From: Thereva unica
Taxonomy: Eukaryota > Arthropoda > Insecta > Diptera > Therevidae
DNA: 64,000 nucleotides
Direction of reading: 5' to 3'
NCBI GenBank assembly: GCA_949987705.1
Contig: OX465281.1
Location: 237,915,143 to 237,979,142, forward strand
The position numbers and the translations under genes were made by a program. Of the stretch, positions 11,945-22,845 are shown piece by piece. The first letter of the stretch is position 1. Each line of letters begins with the position of its first letter. Under the pieces are notes generated by a model. That model was not told the origin of the DNA, ran no database searches, and saw nothing but the letters and a program-made list of their open reading frames with translations.

Positions 11945-13130
11945 AGCCGGCCATCAGGCGAGAGTTTCAAATGGCATCATCTAACAAATTCGCGGCGCTC
12001 GAAATATCGGACGATATCGATGAAGAAGGAAAGCAATTTTCGGGGTCTATTGTGGAGTTGTGTCCACCTATCCGTGAACAGACGCAGCTATGGATCTCGG
12101 ACAGCTCGTTTAGACCTCGTCGATCAGCGGAAGCGAATAAAACACGTCGACTTTGAGCAATGCGGACGACTGAACAAAGAAGTTCGACAGAAACTGAAAT
12201 CGCAACGAGAAGCGTACTGGAATAACGTTGCGGCCGACATGGACGAAGCGGCGTCGAGGCACGAGTACCGGACGCTGTCAAGACAATCCGGCTGTTAGGC
12301 GACGAAACAACATCAACACACGACTGCATCAAAAAATCAGATGGAACTTTCGTGACTTCTCCCCATGAGCGACTACAGCGGTGAAGAGAATTCTTCCACC
12401 AGCTGTACAATCACGATCCACCACAACATCCAGCACCCGAACCGCCGATTATCGAACGACGAATCAGTTTCTCGATACCGACAATTATCGAGGTGAAGAC
12501 GGCAATAAAATCGCTGAAAAATGGAAAAGCGCCGGGAATAGACCAAGTAACTGCCGAGAGGTGATGTCTCGTGATCTCAACGACTCCATGTCCTCTTAAC
12601 GCACATATGGCATTCGGATCGTGTCCCGTCGGCGTGGAAGATCGGCATAGATCAAACATTTGCTATCCGTCAGCTAACGGAAGAAAAAATTCGTAGCGGC
12701 AAACAAACTGTCGTCGTTTTCATCAATTTCAAATCCGCTTTCGATTGCATAGATTGGAATAGTTTGTGGAGGGCCTTAGAAACTGAAGACGTGCCATTGA
12801 AAATCATCCAACTCCTCTAAGCGTCGAACGATGCCTCAATCAGTAGCGTTCGTATTAGAAGCGAGTTATCCTAGGAGTTTCCGTTTCAAACGGGTGTCCG
12901 ACAGGGAGACGTCGTTTCGCCATTTCTCTTTAACGTTGTGATCAACGCGCCTATGCGTGAAGCATTAGATGGACGACTCGGAGTTCGATACGACGATAAC
13001 CACTTCGTAACCGCCTTAATATTTGCCGACGTTCACAGCGGCATCGGCCAGGCAACAACAACATTCGCCTTGCTCAAGTGGTGCATATGTAAACAAACAA
13101 ATATTACCATAAAACGAAAATACATCGTTG
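11945..13130 (+). pseudogene. RTE-type LINE, copy 2 (broken)
   Basis: This copy begins at the endonuclease-RT linker (REFQMASSNKFAALEI), runs through REAYWNNVAADMDEAASRHE and the FFHQLYNHDP segment, then KIRSGKQTVVVFINFKSAFD (motif A with NFKSAFD in place of DFKSAFD) and FQTGVRQGDVVSPFLF (motif B). At motif C the text reads LIFAD and then jumps straight to the C-terminal HSGIGQATTTFALLKWCI, so the second catalytic Asp and the following region are deleted near 13030. Stops at several positions. It is colinear with copy 1 and copy 3, and each has lost a different part. Confidence 0.87.
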
Positions 13131-15033
13131 GCACTTAACATGAAACAGGCACGTTTTCCAAATGCCGCCCGCTACAGGCATGTACCAATAAAAAACGCAC
13201 GGATTAGTCCAAACGAAGCACGGTCCTCGGGTTTTTAAAAAAAATTTACAGAACGAAGAAAACGGGCAATTATCTTGCTGACCATAAAGAGTGCCATTAT
13301 CATACTCAGCAGACTGATTCTAGCTCGTTTGCGTAGGTCAAGCAGCATGGGACGTGGTTAGTACTTAGTCGGGGTAAATGTTATGGTCAATTACGAATAC
13401 ATTCATATCTGTAACAGAACAGTAATTCCTATGACGGGCGCATTTTTAGATTTTTATGCCTGTAAGGGGATCCGGATCGTGCATTGGCGTGTACCAGGCC
13501 ACGCTATTGTTCGTTGTGGACGCGTATATGCTTTTCAAAAAATTAGCTAAATTAGGGTGTACGCGGGGGTCCAAGTACCCCAACATGGCTAGGACTTAAC
13601 AGCAATGACGTAATTTCCTCTACCCCTGTTGGTTCCAGGCCCAGCAGCTGGTTCTCCTTTTCAATCTCTCCTTTCGTAAATTATACGGACTAGGAATTGA
13701 ACATAGGACTAGGAGAACAACTCGACTATGGAACAAACTTACGCACTCCTCCAAAGTTTTTTACTTTAGAGTCGTGGCTCCGAAAACTGCCTTAACGTGA
13801 CTCTTAAACTTATTGGGGATGGTGCCACTTGTTCCTCAATTTATTCATACCAAATCGAATTAAATAAACTTCTGTGTCCGTGGCTTTGCTTTCTCCAAAA
13901 ACAAAACATGCTTACTCGGCTCACCTCACAGTCTGGCGCACAGTCGATGGTCTCTCGTATAGGAATGGCCTATATTTATTTAGTTGCCGTCCTGTAAAAC
14001 AAAGCCAGACATTAATCAGCCTGTAAATCTCTGTGAAAAAGTGTTCAGTTTGCCGAAATGCGAAGCTAGTATTTCTCCACGTACTATGTATTCCCGGAGC
14101 TTCAACGTTCAACATTCAAAAGCACGAGCGAGGTCTTCCGCCGTGAAAAGTGGTCAATATTAATTCTGAACGTGCAAGTTTGGATGCCCCTTTTGTGTGG
14201 AGCAAAAATATGGCTGTTGTAAAAGAAAGAGCACGGAGATGAAATTTCAAATAAATTAAACGTGCTCCGAAAACAAACAGAATTTTTACTACGAAAACGT
14301 TAATTCCTTTGTTCTATGAATTTCGTGGAAAGCAATACGCGGCAACTGTAAACCCAGGAAAAAGGTAAAACTCCGTTTACGTTTTTAGCTGGAGTTCTAC
14401 GAAATGCATGTGTGTTTACCTCCTGAACGAAAGATTGATTTACCTTCAAATTAAAGTCTAAATTGCAAAATGTTAGTACTGCAAACTAACCGTAATACTG
14501 CAGTTTTCTGTTCGTTAAATATTTAACATATCCTTTCAGTCTAAGTGGTTTTCGGACGAGGTTATTTAGAGTAATGTGGGAAACATGCTTTTATATGGTC
14601 GTAATATAACTTTATGGACAAAGATATGAAATTCTTGTCCAAAGTGAGCTTTATTGCAAGGATTTTCTTGCTTCTGTGATATGCTTTTCTATATTAACGT
14701 GATATTTTCTTTTCCTTAGTAAAAGGTTTTTGTTGCAGTCTTTAAAAGGTAAGAGAACAAAGTTTAAATTAAAGTTAGGAAACTTAAATAAAATGTACCT
14801 AACTTATGAAAATTGTCTTCAATTTGTAGAGGTCTTTGCTATAAGTCTTTTTAATTAGGGATGCAAAATAGTAGAGAGGGAGGTTGGAAAGATCTGAAAT
14901 ACGTGTTTTTGGTATGTAGGACCATTACCAATCGGGGTACTTTCAGGCGTTGTCGTGATGGAATACAACACCTTTCCTATTATTAAATTCGAACCGTTTT
15001 CATTTAATTGCCTGGCGTAATCTCTATAAATGC
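13131..15033. other. No recognised feature
   Basis: No domain, repeat or RNA gene was recognised. Short frames (13797-13997, 13921-14115) show no motif. Confidence 0.4.
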
Positions 15034-15383
15034 CTATTAGTGGAGTCAGATGAGCAAAACATAAGGAATTGTCTGGAGTCTCAAATTTTTTTTTTTTTGG
15101 AACATGTTAGTTACTTATATCGAATACTATACGAAATGGACATTTTCTACCTCCAGCAACCTCCGCTACGTAAGTCATTTATTTACTTAATACTGCAAAT
15201 TACAATATTATTGTACATACAATAATTACTAATCATAATAAAGTGAACCTGCAATTTCAATCTACAGAAGCTACATTCTTCAGATCTACAACATTAAACG
15301 TAAAAACAAAAATATGGAAAAGTAAAAATACAAGAAAAACAAATCGAATTTAATAAATTGAATCAAACTTTAACTACTAATAA

Positions 15384-15604
15384 TTAAGTTCTTTCAGGGG
15401 CGTATAAATAATAAAAAGAAAGCAAATCCGGAGAGTTGATGTGGCTCATCAATACATCCCGAGCTAGCATTACCGCTGCGATGTTTCTCCTGTGCGACAA
15501 AAATTTCAAGCCCAGCAATTTGCATCTGACGTCGTATCTGGGTAAATTGCACTCCCATCTCAATTTACGGAGCGCATATCTAGTAAAGGATTTTTGCACC
15601 GGCT
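15384..15604 (-). pseudogene. LINE B ORF2, C-terminal end
   Basis: The frame contains VQKSFTRYALRKLRW and RCKLLGLKFLSHRR, the conserved C-terminal region after the RT thumb in Jockey/CR1 LINEs (I.RVQK.F.RYALR.L pattern). It continues the HIKRIES end of the main frame at 17316. The intervening 1.7 kb transposon separates RIES from PVQKS. The stop codon is at 15384-15386. Confidence 0.85.
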
Positions 15605-15683
15605 CACAGTGGGGCGAATGGCCTGTTTCGGTGAACAAAAGTCCAAAAATGAGTTTACCGATCTGAAACTTGGTACCTTAAGG

Positions 15684-15960
15684 TTTTCGGGGTCGCTGAT
15701 TACGAATTTGATGTCAGATTTCCAAAATTCAAAATGGCGGATCCAAAATGGCGGACATCTTTTGGAAAAAATTATGCTCTTGCGCCGAAAATGTGTTTTG
15801 GAAGGTATTCGGGGTCGCTGATTACGAATTTGATGTCTAATTTCCAAAATTCAAAATGGCGGATCCAAAATGGCAGACGTCGTTTGGAAAAAAATATGCT
15901 CTTGCGCTGAAAATGTGTTTTGGAAGGTTTTCGGGGTCGCTGATTACGAATTTTATATGG
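15684..15960 (+). repeat. 122 bp tandem repeat, about 2.3 copies
   Basis: The landmark GGTCGCTGATTACGAATTT occurs at 15691, 15813 and 15935, exactly 122 bp apart. The units also share AAAATGGCGGATCCAAAATGG and ATGCTCTTGCGC segments. It is subterminal in the transposon at 15605-17315. Subterminal repeats often bind the transposase, but that role is only inferred. Confidence 0.9.
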
Positions 15961-16121
15961 GATTATTAAAATTCACATTGAACGTTCAGTTTCTTGCGAT
16001 GTCAATTTTATTTCTACGCTAAGAAATTATATCTAATAAGTACATATTATATTTACATAGCTTAATAATATAATCAAATGTCAAAATCGTAATCGTCGTC
16101 GTTACATGCATCTATGTCTGT

Positions 16122-16797
16122 TTAAATCGCACTTTCATTAATATCCAAACCGGCTAAGGGAAGTAAAAGGTTTGTAACTTCGGAAGGTAGGGGTTTACTG
16201 TCTTTCGTTTTGAGTTTCTCTAAGCTAGTAATTAGTGGATCCGAAGATGCCAGAAGCCGATGGAACATGTCTGACATCGTTTTTTCGCGCGTACATTTTC
16301 GTGCAAAATTTTCGCGATAGCGACGAATGTCTTTATTTCGTGCTTCTTGAGCATCCTCGGATAATTAGCCTATCGGTAATGGAGCCCTTTCTATAATTTC
16401 TGCTCCGTGCATTAGTACAATATGCACTGAGGTTGGCATGGGGTACCAGGAATACAAGCCTACGTATTTCTTCGCGACATTCAAGCAATATATTTTAAAG
16501 TTTTCGATATTTACTGCAAAGCCACATGAAATTGTTTGCAAAATTACTTTGCAATTGGCTATTAATTCCTCGTCAATTTTCAGTATTTTTGACGTGAAAG
16601 AAACGTCATCGAAGAAACGTCTGGCTGTATTGCCGTCGTTTGTATTGCCAAACCCCTGTTTTGGAACATCGATATTTAACCCAAAAGTGCTCTTAAATTC
16701 AGCTTGAATATCTGCTTTACGAATTGATACTTTTTTTTTCTCTTCATTGGAACGAGCCTGCCATTTTCCACCGTGCGCAGTGTTACTTTTTCGTGGC
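16122..16797 (-). pseudogene. Transposase-like protein relic, family not identified
   Basis: On the minus strand a frame of about 225 codons ends at the stop 16122-16124 and is broken by one in-frame TAA at about 16369 (after APLPIG). Readable blocks are AHGGKWQARSNEEKK, FGNTNDGNTARRFF, MPTSVHIVLMHGA and LSEDAQEARNKDIRRYREN. I recall proteins with this NTNDGNTARRFF / LPIG.LSEEAQE.RNK signature as multicopy, uncharacterised proteins in aphids, Hydra and other repeat-rich animals, but I cannot name a superfamily. The sequence reads as a protein with no other stop, so decay is limited. It lies entirely inside the transposon 15605-17315 and is its likely former transposase C-terminal part. Confidence 0.7.
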
Positions 16798-17315
16798 TAC
16801 AAATGCGTTAGGCGAATTTAGGCAAACGGCATTAATGAAGGCTTAAACTAGATACTATTACGCACAGTTTCGTGTGAAAGTCATCGGGGTTGCTCGAGGT
16901 TGTTACAATGTTATCACTATTTTGCGACCGCAAAAGTGCAAATTTAAGTGCCATTTTCAACATTTATTTTCGAAAAGAAGGAAAATATTTTTCGTCTTAC
17001 AATCTATACATTTTTATTCTACATACCTTCATTGTCAATTTCCATGCTTAAATTTTTCAGCCCCTCAATTTGTCTTCGATTGGTGCGCACTTTAACTTTT
17101 CGTTTTCGAACTGGCAGCGGAGCGTCGCGCGTGCTTGCTCGACAACCATAACTTTCGACTGCCGTAGAAAAACAGGAAGTCGATATTTGTGACCTGTCCT
17201 TCGGGATTCTAATGCACCAAACCTTCCTCTACACGACTGCATTCCACAAACAGCAAAATTCCGACCCTCGATTTTCGACTTTTGTTCACCGAAACAGGCC
17301 GTTCGCCCCACTGTG

Positions 17316-19193
17316 CGACTCAATCCTCTTGATGTGAACTTCATACTGCGGCGCCCAAATAACTGAGGCATATTCGAGGTGAGATCTTACTAATGATACG
17401 TACAAGCTCTTAATAGTGTAAGGATCGTAAAAATCCTTGGAGTGCTTCATAACAAAGCCGAGCATCCTAAAAGCTTTCGAGATAATAAAATCAATGTGGG
17501 AGTTGAAAGTTAATTTCGAATCGAACACAACACCAAGGTCGTTCAGTTCAGTAATTCGAGCTAGGCTTAGGCTATTCAGTGAATAAGGGAACGTAACGGA
17601 GTTATGACCACGGCTAAAAGTAAAGCATTTACTTTTATTAATACTCAGCACAAGGTGGTTGGATCTGCACCAATTGGATAGGGAATTCAAATCTTGTTGG
17701 ATACATGAACAGTCTCCAGCATTAACAACCTCACGAAATAGCTTCAAATCATCCGCATACAGTAAGCATTTCGAAAAGGAGATGCTGTTAACAATGTCAT
17801 TGATAAAGAGAATAAACAGCAATGGTCCAAGATGACTGCCTTGAGGTACCCCTGATCTTGCTATGAATGTACGTGAGATTGATCCATTCACTTTTACGCT
17901 GATTTTTCTGTTATTTATAAAAGATTGAATCCAGTTAAGTACAGATGAGTGAAAACCAAGAGCTCTAAGTTTGTGGATTAATAGGTTGTGTGCGATTCTA
18001 TCAAAAGCTTTCACAATATCTAGGCTGATAACATCTATTTGAGCACCATACTCTATTGAGTTCGAGATGAAGTGTGTAAAACAAACAAGGTTTGTGACCG
18101 TTGAGCGGCCGGTTATAAACCCATGTTGAGCGGGGGAAATAAATTCTTTCACAAGATTGTATAATTTATGCTTTACCAGATTATCAAATAATTTGGGAAT
18201 ACAATTAGATTTGATAATGCCCCGATAATTGGAAATCGATGATTTAATGACCGATTTAAATATTGGGCAAATAAATGCCTCTTTCCATGAATCCAAGAAT
18301 TCGCCGCTATTAAGGGAGAAATTTAGAATGAAGCAAAGAGGATTAGCGAGGCTATTAGAGCAATTTCTGAGGATCAGTGGGGGGATTTTATCAGGACCTG
18401 CTTTCTTTTTCACGTCCAAGGTATTTAAAACTGTTAAAACCTCAACATTATTGAACGACAGTTGCCCTATATTTACAATTGATTCAATATTTGAACAATA
18501 ATCGTTAGGTGCAGAGACAGTTTCCGTTGCGAAAACCGATTCAAAAAACTCAGCGAATAAGTTACAGGTAGATTCCGCATCAGTGGAGCATTTATTTTCC
18601 AGGGTCATAATATCCGGAAGATAAGAGTAAGATCTTTTTTTATTAATAAAACTCCAGAAGCTACGAGAATCATGTGTAAGATTTGTTTCAATTGACCATA
18701 AATATTGTCGGTATAAGAACCTGTGAAGAAACTCATATTCACGCCTAAGTTGTTTAAACCTTCGCAAGTTTAAATCAGAGTTCAAACATTTATATTTCTT
18801 ATGGGCGTCATTTCTTGCATTTCTGAGATTTAGTAATCTTCTGTTATACCATGGAGGATGAGAGTTACTTTGATATGATTTCTTTGGGACAAATCTGTCA
18901 AAACCTTCAGAGAGTACAGCTAAAAAATTAAGAAAGATTAAATTCAGCGAATCGCCAATTAAAATATCATGCCAAGCTATTGAATCAAAAAAGCTATTTA
19001 ATTCGCGGAAATTGGTTAACTTAAAATTAAAATCAAGGGACGGGGATACTATGCGTTTTTGCAAACGATAGTATTTTAAATCAACACTAACTGCCTTGTG
19101 ATTCAAATCGGATTTAACTAAAGGAAATTCATTACAAGAGGCAATAGAGAAAATATCATCGTTTATAAATATTAAATCAAGAAATTTTTCCAA
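17316..19193 (-). pseudogene. LINE B ORF2: linker and reverse transcriptase
   Basis: A long open frame holds the endonuclease end (LDLIFINDD, DLNHKAV), the pre-RT linker (HPPWYNRRLLNLRNARN) and a complete RT core: KAGPDKIPPLIL, NYRGI, GFITGRS, motif A SLDIVKAFDRI, motif B SGVPQGSHLGPLLF and motif C LLYADDLKLF (YADD codons at 17748-17759). All catalytic aspartates are present. After 17316 the frame runs into the inserted transposon. The upstream endonuclease part lies in the overlapping frame at 19177-19660, so one frameshift near 19185 separates the two. The RT looks well preserved, but the element cannot be active: it is 5'-truncated, frameshifted and interrupted. Confidence 0.9.
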
Positions 19194-19660
19194 AAAAATT
19201 AGGAGTTACATTAATTTGTTTAAGATCCATCTCTAACAAAGAATCTACAACTAACCGTTCAATATCACTTTTAACTTTTAATGGAACCAAAAAGTGGTCC
19301 TCCTCACGCCATGACCAATTTATTCCAGGAAGATTGTAATCACCAAGCGCACAGAGATAATTATTATCCTTTAGTTTCTCATTCAATTCAGTGATGTTTT
19401 GCACGTGTTTGTAGTAAATGTCAAACGGACTACCTGGAGGAATATAACTTACGCAAAAAAGAAAACGTAAAGAATTCGGATGGTTATTACTGTTGATGCA
19501 CACACAAAGTTGTTCAATTAAGCCATCCTCACAAAGTAAAGGCACGAGATTAGATGAAAAAGACTGATGAACTGCGATTAATACTCCACCACCTCTTTTA
19601 TGGCCAGTTGAAAATTCGCAGCGATCTTTCCGAAAAACATTGTAGTTGCTACTGAAAAGT
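19177..19660 (-). pseudogene. LINE B ORF2: endonuclease part
   Basis: The frame shows AELFSSNYNVFRKDR, the glycine block KRGGGVLIAV, CVSYIPPGSP and ALGDYNLPGINW (from GDFN). These are the middle and end of an AP-like endonuclease. The N-terminal catalytic Asn and Glu blocks are missing because the element is 5'-truncated at 19660. The apparent first Met comes from fold-back arm sequence, not from the LINE. It overlaps the RT frame by 17 bp in another phase. Confidence 0.85.
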
Positions 19661-19789
19661 TCGGCCATTACGTCAAAAATTTACCATTTTGGTTGTTCTT
19701 TATAAATATAGATGCATATATCTCGGCATGTGTAGGTTCGAAAAAATCGAAAAAATAGAGGTTGTTCGTTATGATATTGGCTACCAGCG

Positions 19790-20926
19790 CACACTGGCGA
19801 AATATACAAAAAAGATGGCCAAAACTATTTCTCTTGAAAATCATAGCGTAATTGTTTTATAATAGTTAAAAATTTTAAATAAAACAACTCAGTTTAATTT
19901 TTCCATTGTTGTACGTTAAATTACGAAGATTTTGCGTGGTCTCCGAGCCTCCTACGATTTTTTTTGGGTTCGTGGGAGGTAAAAGTATGAAATGCATAAG
20001 TGCATTTTACCTGTTGCCAGCAAAATGATACAACTTTCATCTTCTCCTAGGACCACAATGCAGGAAAATCCGGATTTTTGTTATATTTTATAATTATAGT
20101 AGATAGTTTTACGAAAATTATAATTCATCTTGCAGCGTCCTACGATGGTTTTTGGGGCTCTGGGAGGTAAAAATGTGGTTTAATTTTAGCGAAAAAGAGG
20201 TTTTTTTGCTGAAATTACATAAAAAGCGCAGTGGATGTATATATAAATTGCGTGTTTATATATAAAATATATATAAAGACAGTCGGAAAAGGGGGGAAAA
20301 CGGGTGAAAAGGGGGACTGCTTTTATATAATATAATTAGATCTCGTCGATTTATCGACTGTGCTGCAACTGTAGCGTTCCCTGAAAAAAAAACCTGTACT
20401 TTTATTCATGCACTCAGTTTATCGAAATTAGCACATTTTAGCACTTGGACTTGCATTGACCTGAAAGCTAACAAATTAAACTTTACAAAAAAATAACAAA
20501 GACAGCGGAATTCAAGAGAATCATATATATTTACGTTAAATTATTACATTATAAATGTACGAAATATACATTCCTATACAATGTCGACAATATGAATGAA
20601 ACCCCGAACGGAATCATGCAACAAGCTACAAAATGAAAATTCCTTACCTCCTGAAACAGGTTCCATGTCAAAAACCAATATTTATTATAAACAAATAAAA
20701 ATATGAGCAAATAATATATCAACATAAATCTAAACTAAATTCAGCTCAGAGAAGTTTTCGAATTTCTTGGAAGTGTCATGGTGGTTTGCGCGCCATCTTC
20801 ATCGCGAAAAGTACTTACCAAGCAGCGCCATCTATAAATTTATTAGTTTACCTTATTTAAACCGTTTTGCAAACAAATTTTTTTATAGCCTTTTTGGCCA
20901 GCTTTTTTGCATATTTCGCCAGTGTG
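19790..20926. mobile_element. Non-autonomous DNA transposon with 5 bp target duplication CAGCG
   Basis: The ends are CACACTGGCGAAATAT and its inverse, with inverted similarity over about 38 bp (two or three mismatches). CAGCG flanks both sides (19785-19789 and 20927-20931), and the uninterrupted right arm of the host fold-back element has a single copy of that sequence, which confirms the insertion. A GC-rich 5 bp duplication with ends starting CAC resembles Transib elements. That assignment is inferred from the termini only, since no transposase frame exists in the 1,137 bp. Confidence 0.82.
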
Positions 20927-21108
20927 CAGCGGTTACAATATGAAATTTTTATTTACACATATAACCTCAAAAAAAATCAAAAACTGACGAAACTGCTCAA
21001 TTTTGGTTTTTTAGTGATAACTTCGGAAATTTTAAGTGAAATTTGATGAAATTTTCAAAGATTATACTTTATGATGTGAACAATAACTGATTAAAATTTC
21101 AAGTCATA
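20927..21108 (+). repeat. Fold-back element: inner part of left arm
   Basis: This segment is nearly identical to the inverse of about 21505-21685 (for example AAAAACTGACGAAACTGCTC and GATAACTTCGGAAAT in both). It is the innermost part of the left arm, after the 1.1 kb insertion. Confidence 0.85.
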
Positions 21109-21123
21109 GAAAAAAAGTGAAAA

Positions 21124-21335
21124 AAAAATCGAACAAAAAATCGTGAATTTTTGCATTTTTTCGTAAATTTTTTCGAAAAATTTGACCTTTTTGGCAAAGC
21201 TCAATTTCTATTGTATTATAAGTTCGTTGCTGATCTAATTTTTCGAAAAATTGACTTTTACCAAAAAATGTTACATTTTTTCGAAAAAATTGACGAAAAA
21301 ATGCAAAAAATCACGATTTTTGATTCGATTTTTTG
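21124..21335. repeat. Inner palindrome in the fold-back spacer
   Basis: The left part ATCGTGAATTTTTGCATTTTTTCG pattern (21132 on) is matched by an inverted partner ending near 21320 (AAAAAATGCAAAAAATCACGAT), with a second TTTTTTCGAAAAA pair inside. The spacer therefore forms its own hairpin within the larger fold-back. Confidence 0.75.
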
Positions 21336-21504
21336 CACTTTTTTTCCAGTTTAAAAATTTTCTTTTTTACCATCATAAAGTGCATAAAAGAACCTACATT
21401 TTAAAAAAAGAAAGAACCTCATACGATGCACTGCACAAAGCTGATAGACCAATCAATTTTCAAATTTGAAGTCAATTTTTGAGCCTTATATTAAATATTT
21501 TGAC

Positions 21505-21962
21505 TTGAAATTTTAACCAGTTATTGTTCACATCGTAAAATATAATCTTTGAAAATTTCATCAAATTTCACTTAAGATTTCCGAAGTTATCACTAAAAAA
21601 CCAAAATTGAGCAGTTTCGTCAGTTTTTGATTTTTTTTTTGAGGTTATGTGTGCAGATAAAAATTTCATATTGTAACCGCTGGTAGCCAATATCATAACG
21701 AACAACCTCTATTTTTTCGATTTTTTCGAACCTACACATGCCGAGATATACGCATCTATATTTAGAAAGAACAACCAAAATGGTAAATTTTTGACTTAAT
21801 GGCCGATAACTAACGTAGCGGCGGTTGCTAGACGTAGAAAATGTCCATTTCGTATAGTATTCGATGTATGTAACTAACATGTTCCAAAAAAAAAAAAAAA
21901 ATTTGGGACTCCAGACAATTCCCTTTTCACTAAAATTTGATGCTCATCTGACTCCACTATAG
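21505..21962 (-). repeat. Fold-back element: intact right arm
   Basis: 458 bp inverted relative to the three left-arm pieces, with only scattered differences. It includes a T-run (A-run on the plus strand at about 21885-21900) that is also present in the left arm at 15091-15102. This intact copy is the reference that reveals the insertions in the left arm. Confidence 0.85.
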
Positions 21963-22520
21963 GTATAGTAGACTTGAAAAACAATCATGTGGCCAACTAC
22001 CTTAAAGTATAATTTTTTACCCGTTGTTTTGTTTATTGTAAATCTAAATCTGAAATGCAATTGAAACTTTCTAATATTGATTGAACATGTAAATGGAAAG
22101 CTTTCTGCATTGCGGCATATTAAATTACGATCCAACTGGGATTTATAAATTATTTAGACATTGGCTATTGGTTTGTTTCAATTAACAGGGGAAATCAAAG
22201 TCGTGCATCCTCATTTATTATACCATGTAATAGCTAATTTGATATTACCCCTTTGCCTTCGTATGTAAATCACGTTAATTTCAAAGGTGTAAAGCTAGAT
22301 TCAACAACGATCGAATTAGCATAAATTCGAAGCTCTCCGAGGAAATCGTGTTAATATGGCAAATCGTGAAATACTTTCTTAGGTATTAGATTAAAAATGG
22401 TGATAATAAGCAGTTTATATTGAAAATATTGATGTAAAATTGTCTAACGCCCATTTGATTTTTTAGAGTCTAATTTTATAGCATTCGAAAATAAAATGAG
22501 ATTTATTATAAACAGATATA
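21963..22520. other. No recognised feature
   Basis: AT-rich; no domain, repeat or RNA gene recognised. Confidence 0.4.
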
Positions 22521-22845
22521 CCCCGGCTTCACCGCCAAAATTTCGCAAGTTCCAGCAAATTAGTCTACTGTACTTTAAAATTTCCTGATTTCCCATACAT
22601 TTTTCACATTTTAAAGTCAGGAAACAATGCCTGCTTTGGGCCTACAGAACATGAAATTGAGTTTCCAAGTAAAAGCTCGCTCAAAAGAGAGTAAAAAATT
22701 GGAATAATTCCAGTGAGCTTTTGCATTTCTAATTTCTGGCGAAAAAGCAACAACAATTTCAAGCACGAACTGAACATGCTAGCCGGTGAAGCCACTTATG
22801 CCGATTGAAGTGAACTTGATTAATCTGAGGCCGGTGAAGCCGGGG
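22521..22845. mobile_element. MITE with TA target duplication
   Basis: CCCCGGCTTCACCG at the left end matches the inverse CGGTGAAGCCGGGG at the right end. TA lies on both flanks (22519-22520 and 22846-22847). An extra inverted partial copy (CCGGTGAAGCC) lies at about 22782. 325 bp, no coding. The TA flank suggests a Tc1/mariner-type MITE. Confidence 0.75.

Larger units (their letters stand above)
15605..17315. mobile_element. DNA transposon with about 39 bp inverted ends, inserted in LINE B
   Basis: The 1,711 bp insert starts CACAGTGGGGCGAATGGCC and ends with the inverse. The first 39 bp of each end differ at one position, and similarity then fades. On the minus strand the LINE B sequence around it reads ATTGAGTCG before and TGAGCCGGTG after, suggesting a short (about 7-8 bp) duplicated target that has diverged slightly. 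Inside are a 122 bp tandem repeat near the left end and a transposase-like relic with an in-frame stop (16122-16797, minus). The superfamily was not identified. The end sequence and target length fit a hAT- or P-like element at best. Confidence 0.82.
15179..19660 (-). mobile_element. LINE B (Jockey/CR1-type), 5'-truncated, interrupted
   Basis: The element is read on the minus strand from 19660 to 15179. It starts inside the endonuclease and lacks ORF1, which is typical 5' truncation. A DNA transposon (15605-17315) interrupts the C-terminus of its ORF2. About 200 bp of noncoding 3' region (15179-15383) follows the stop codon. It lies in the left arm of the fold-back element: arm sequence stops at 15178 and resumes at 19661. 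No long target duplication was seen. Confidence 0.85.
15034..21962. mobile_element. Long-armed fold-back element carrying nested insertions
   Basis: The outermost ends are inverted: AGTGGAGTCAGATGAGCA at 15034 and its inverse at about 21962. The right arm (21505-21962) is intact. The left arm is split into three pieces that align to it in order: 15034-15178, 19661-19789 and 20927-21108. Together they give arms of about 450 bp around a spacer of about 400 bp, so the original element was about 1.3 kb. The gaps between the left pieces are exactly LINE B (with its own insertion) and the 1,137 bp element at 19790-20926. No transposase was seen. Long-arm fold-back elements are usually non-autonomous DNA transposons. 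The target duplication is not clear. Confidence 0.82.

Noticed and set aside
19661..19668. ATG at 19668 as the LINE B start codon
   Set aside because: It lies in fold-back arm sequence, outside the LINE, which is 5'-truncated at 19660.
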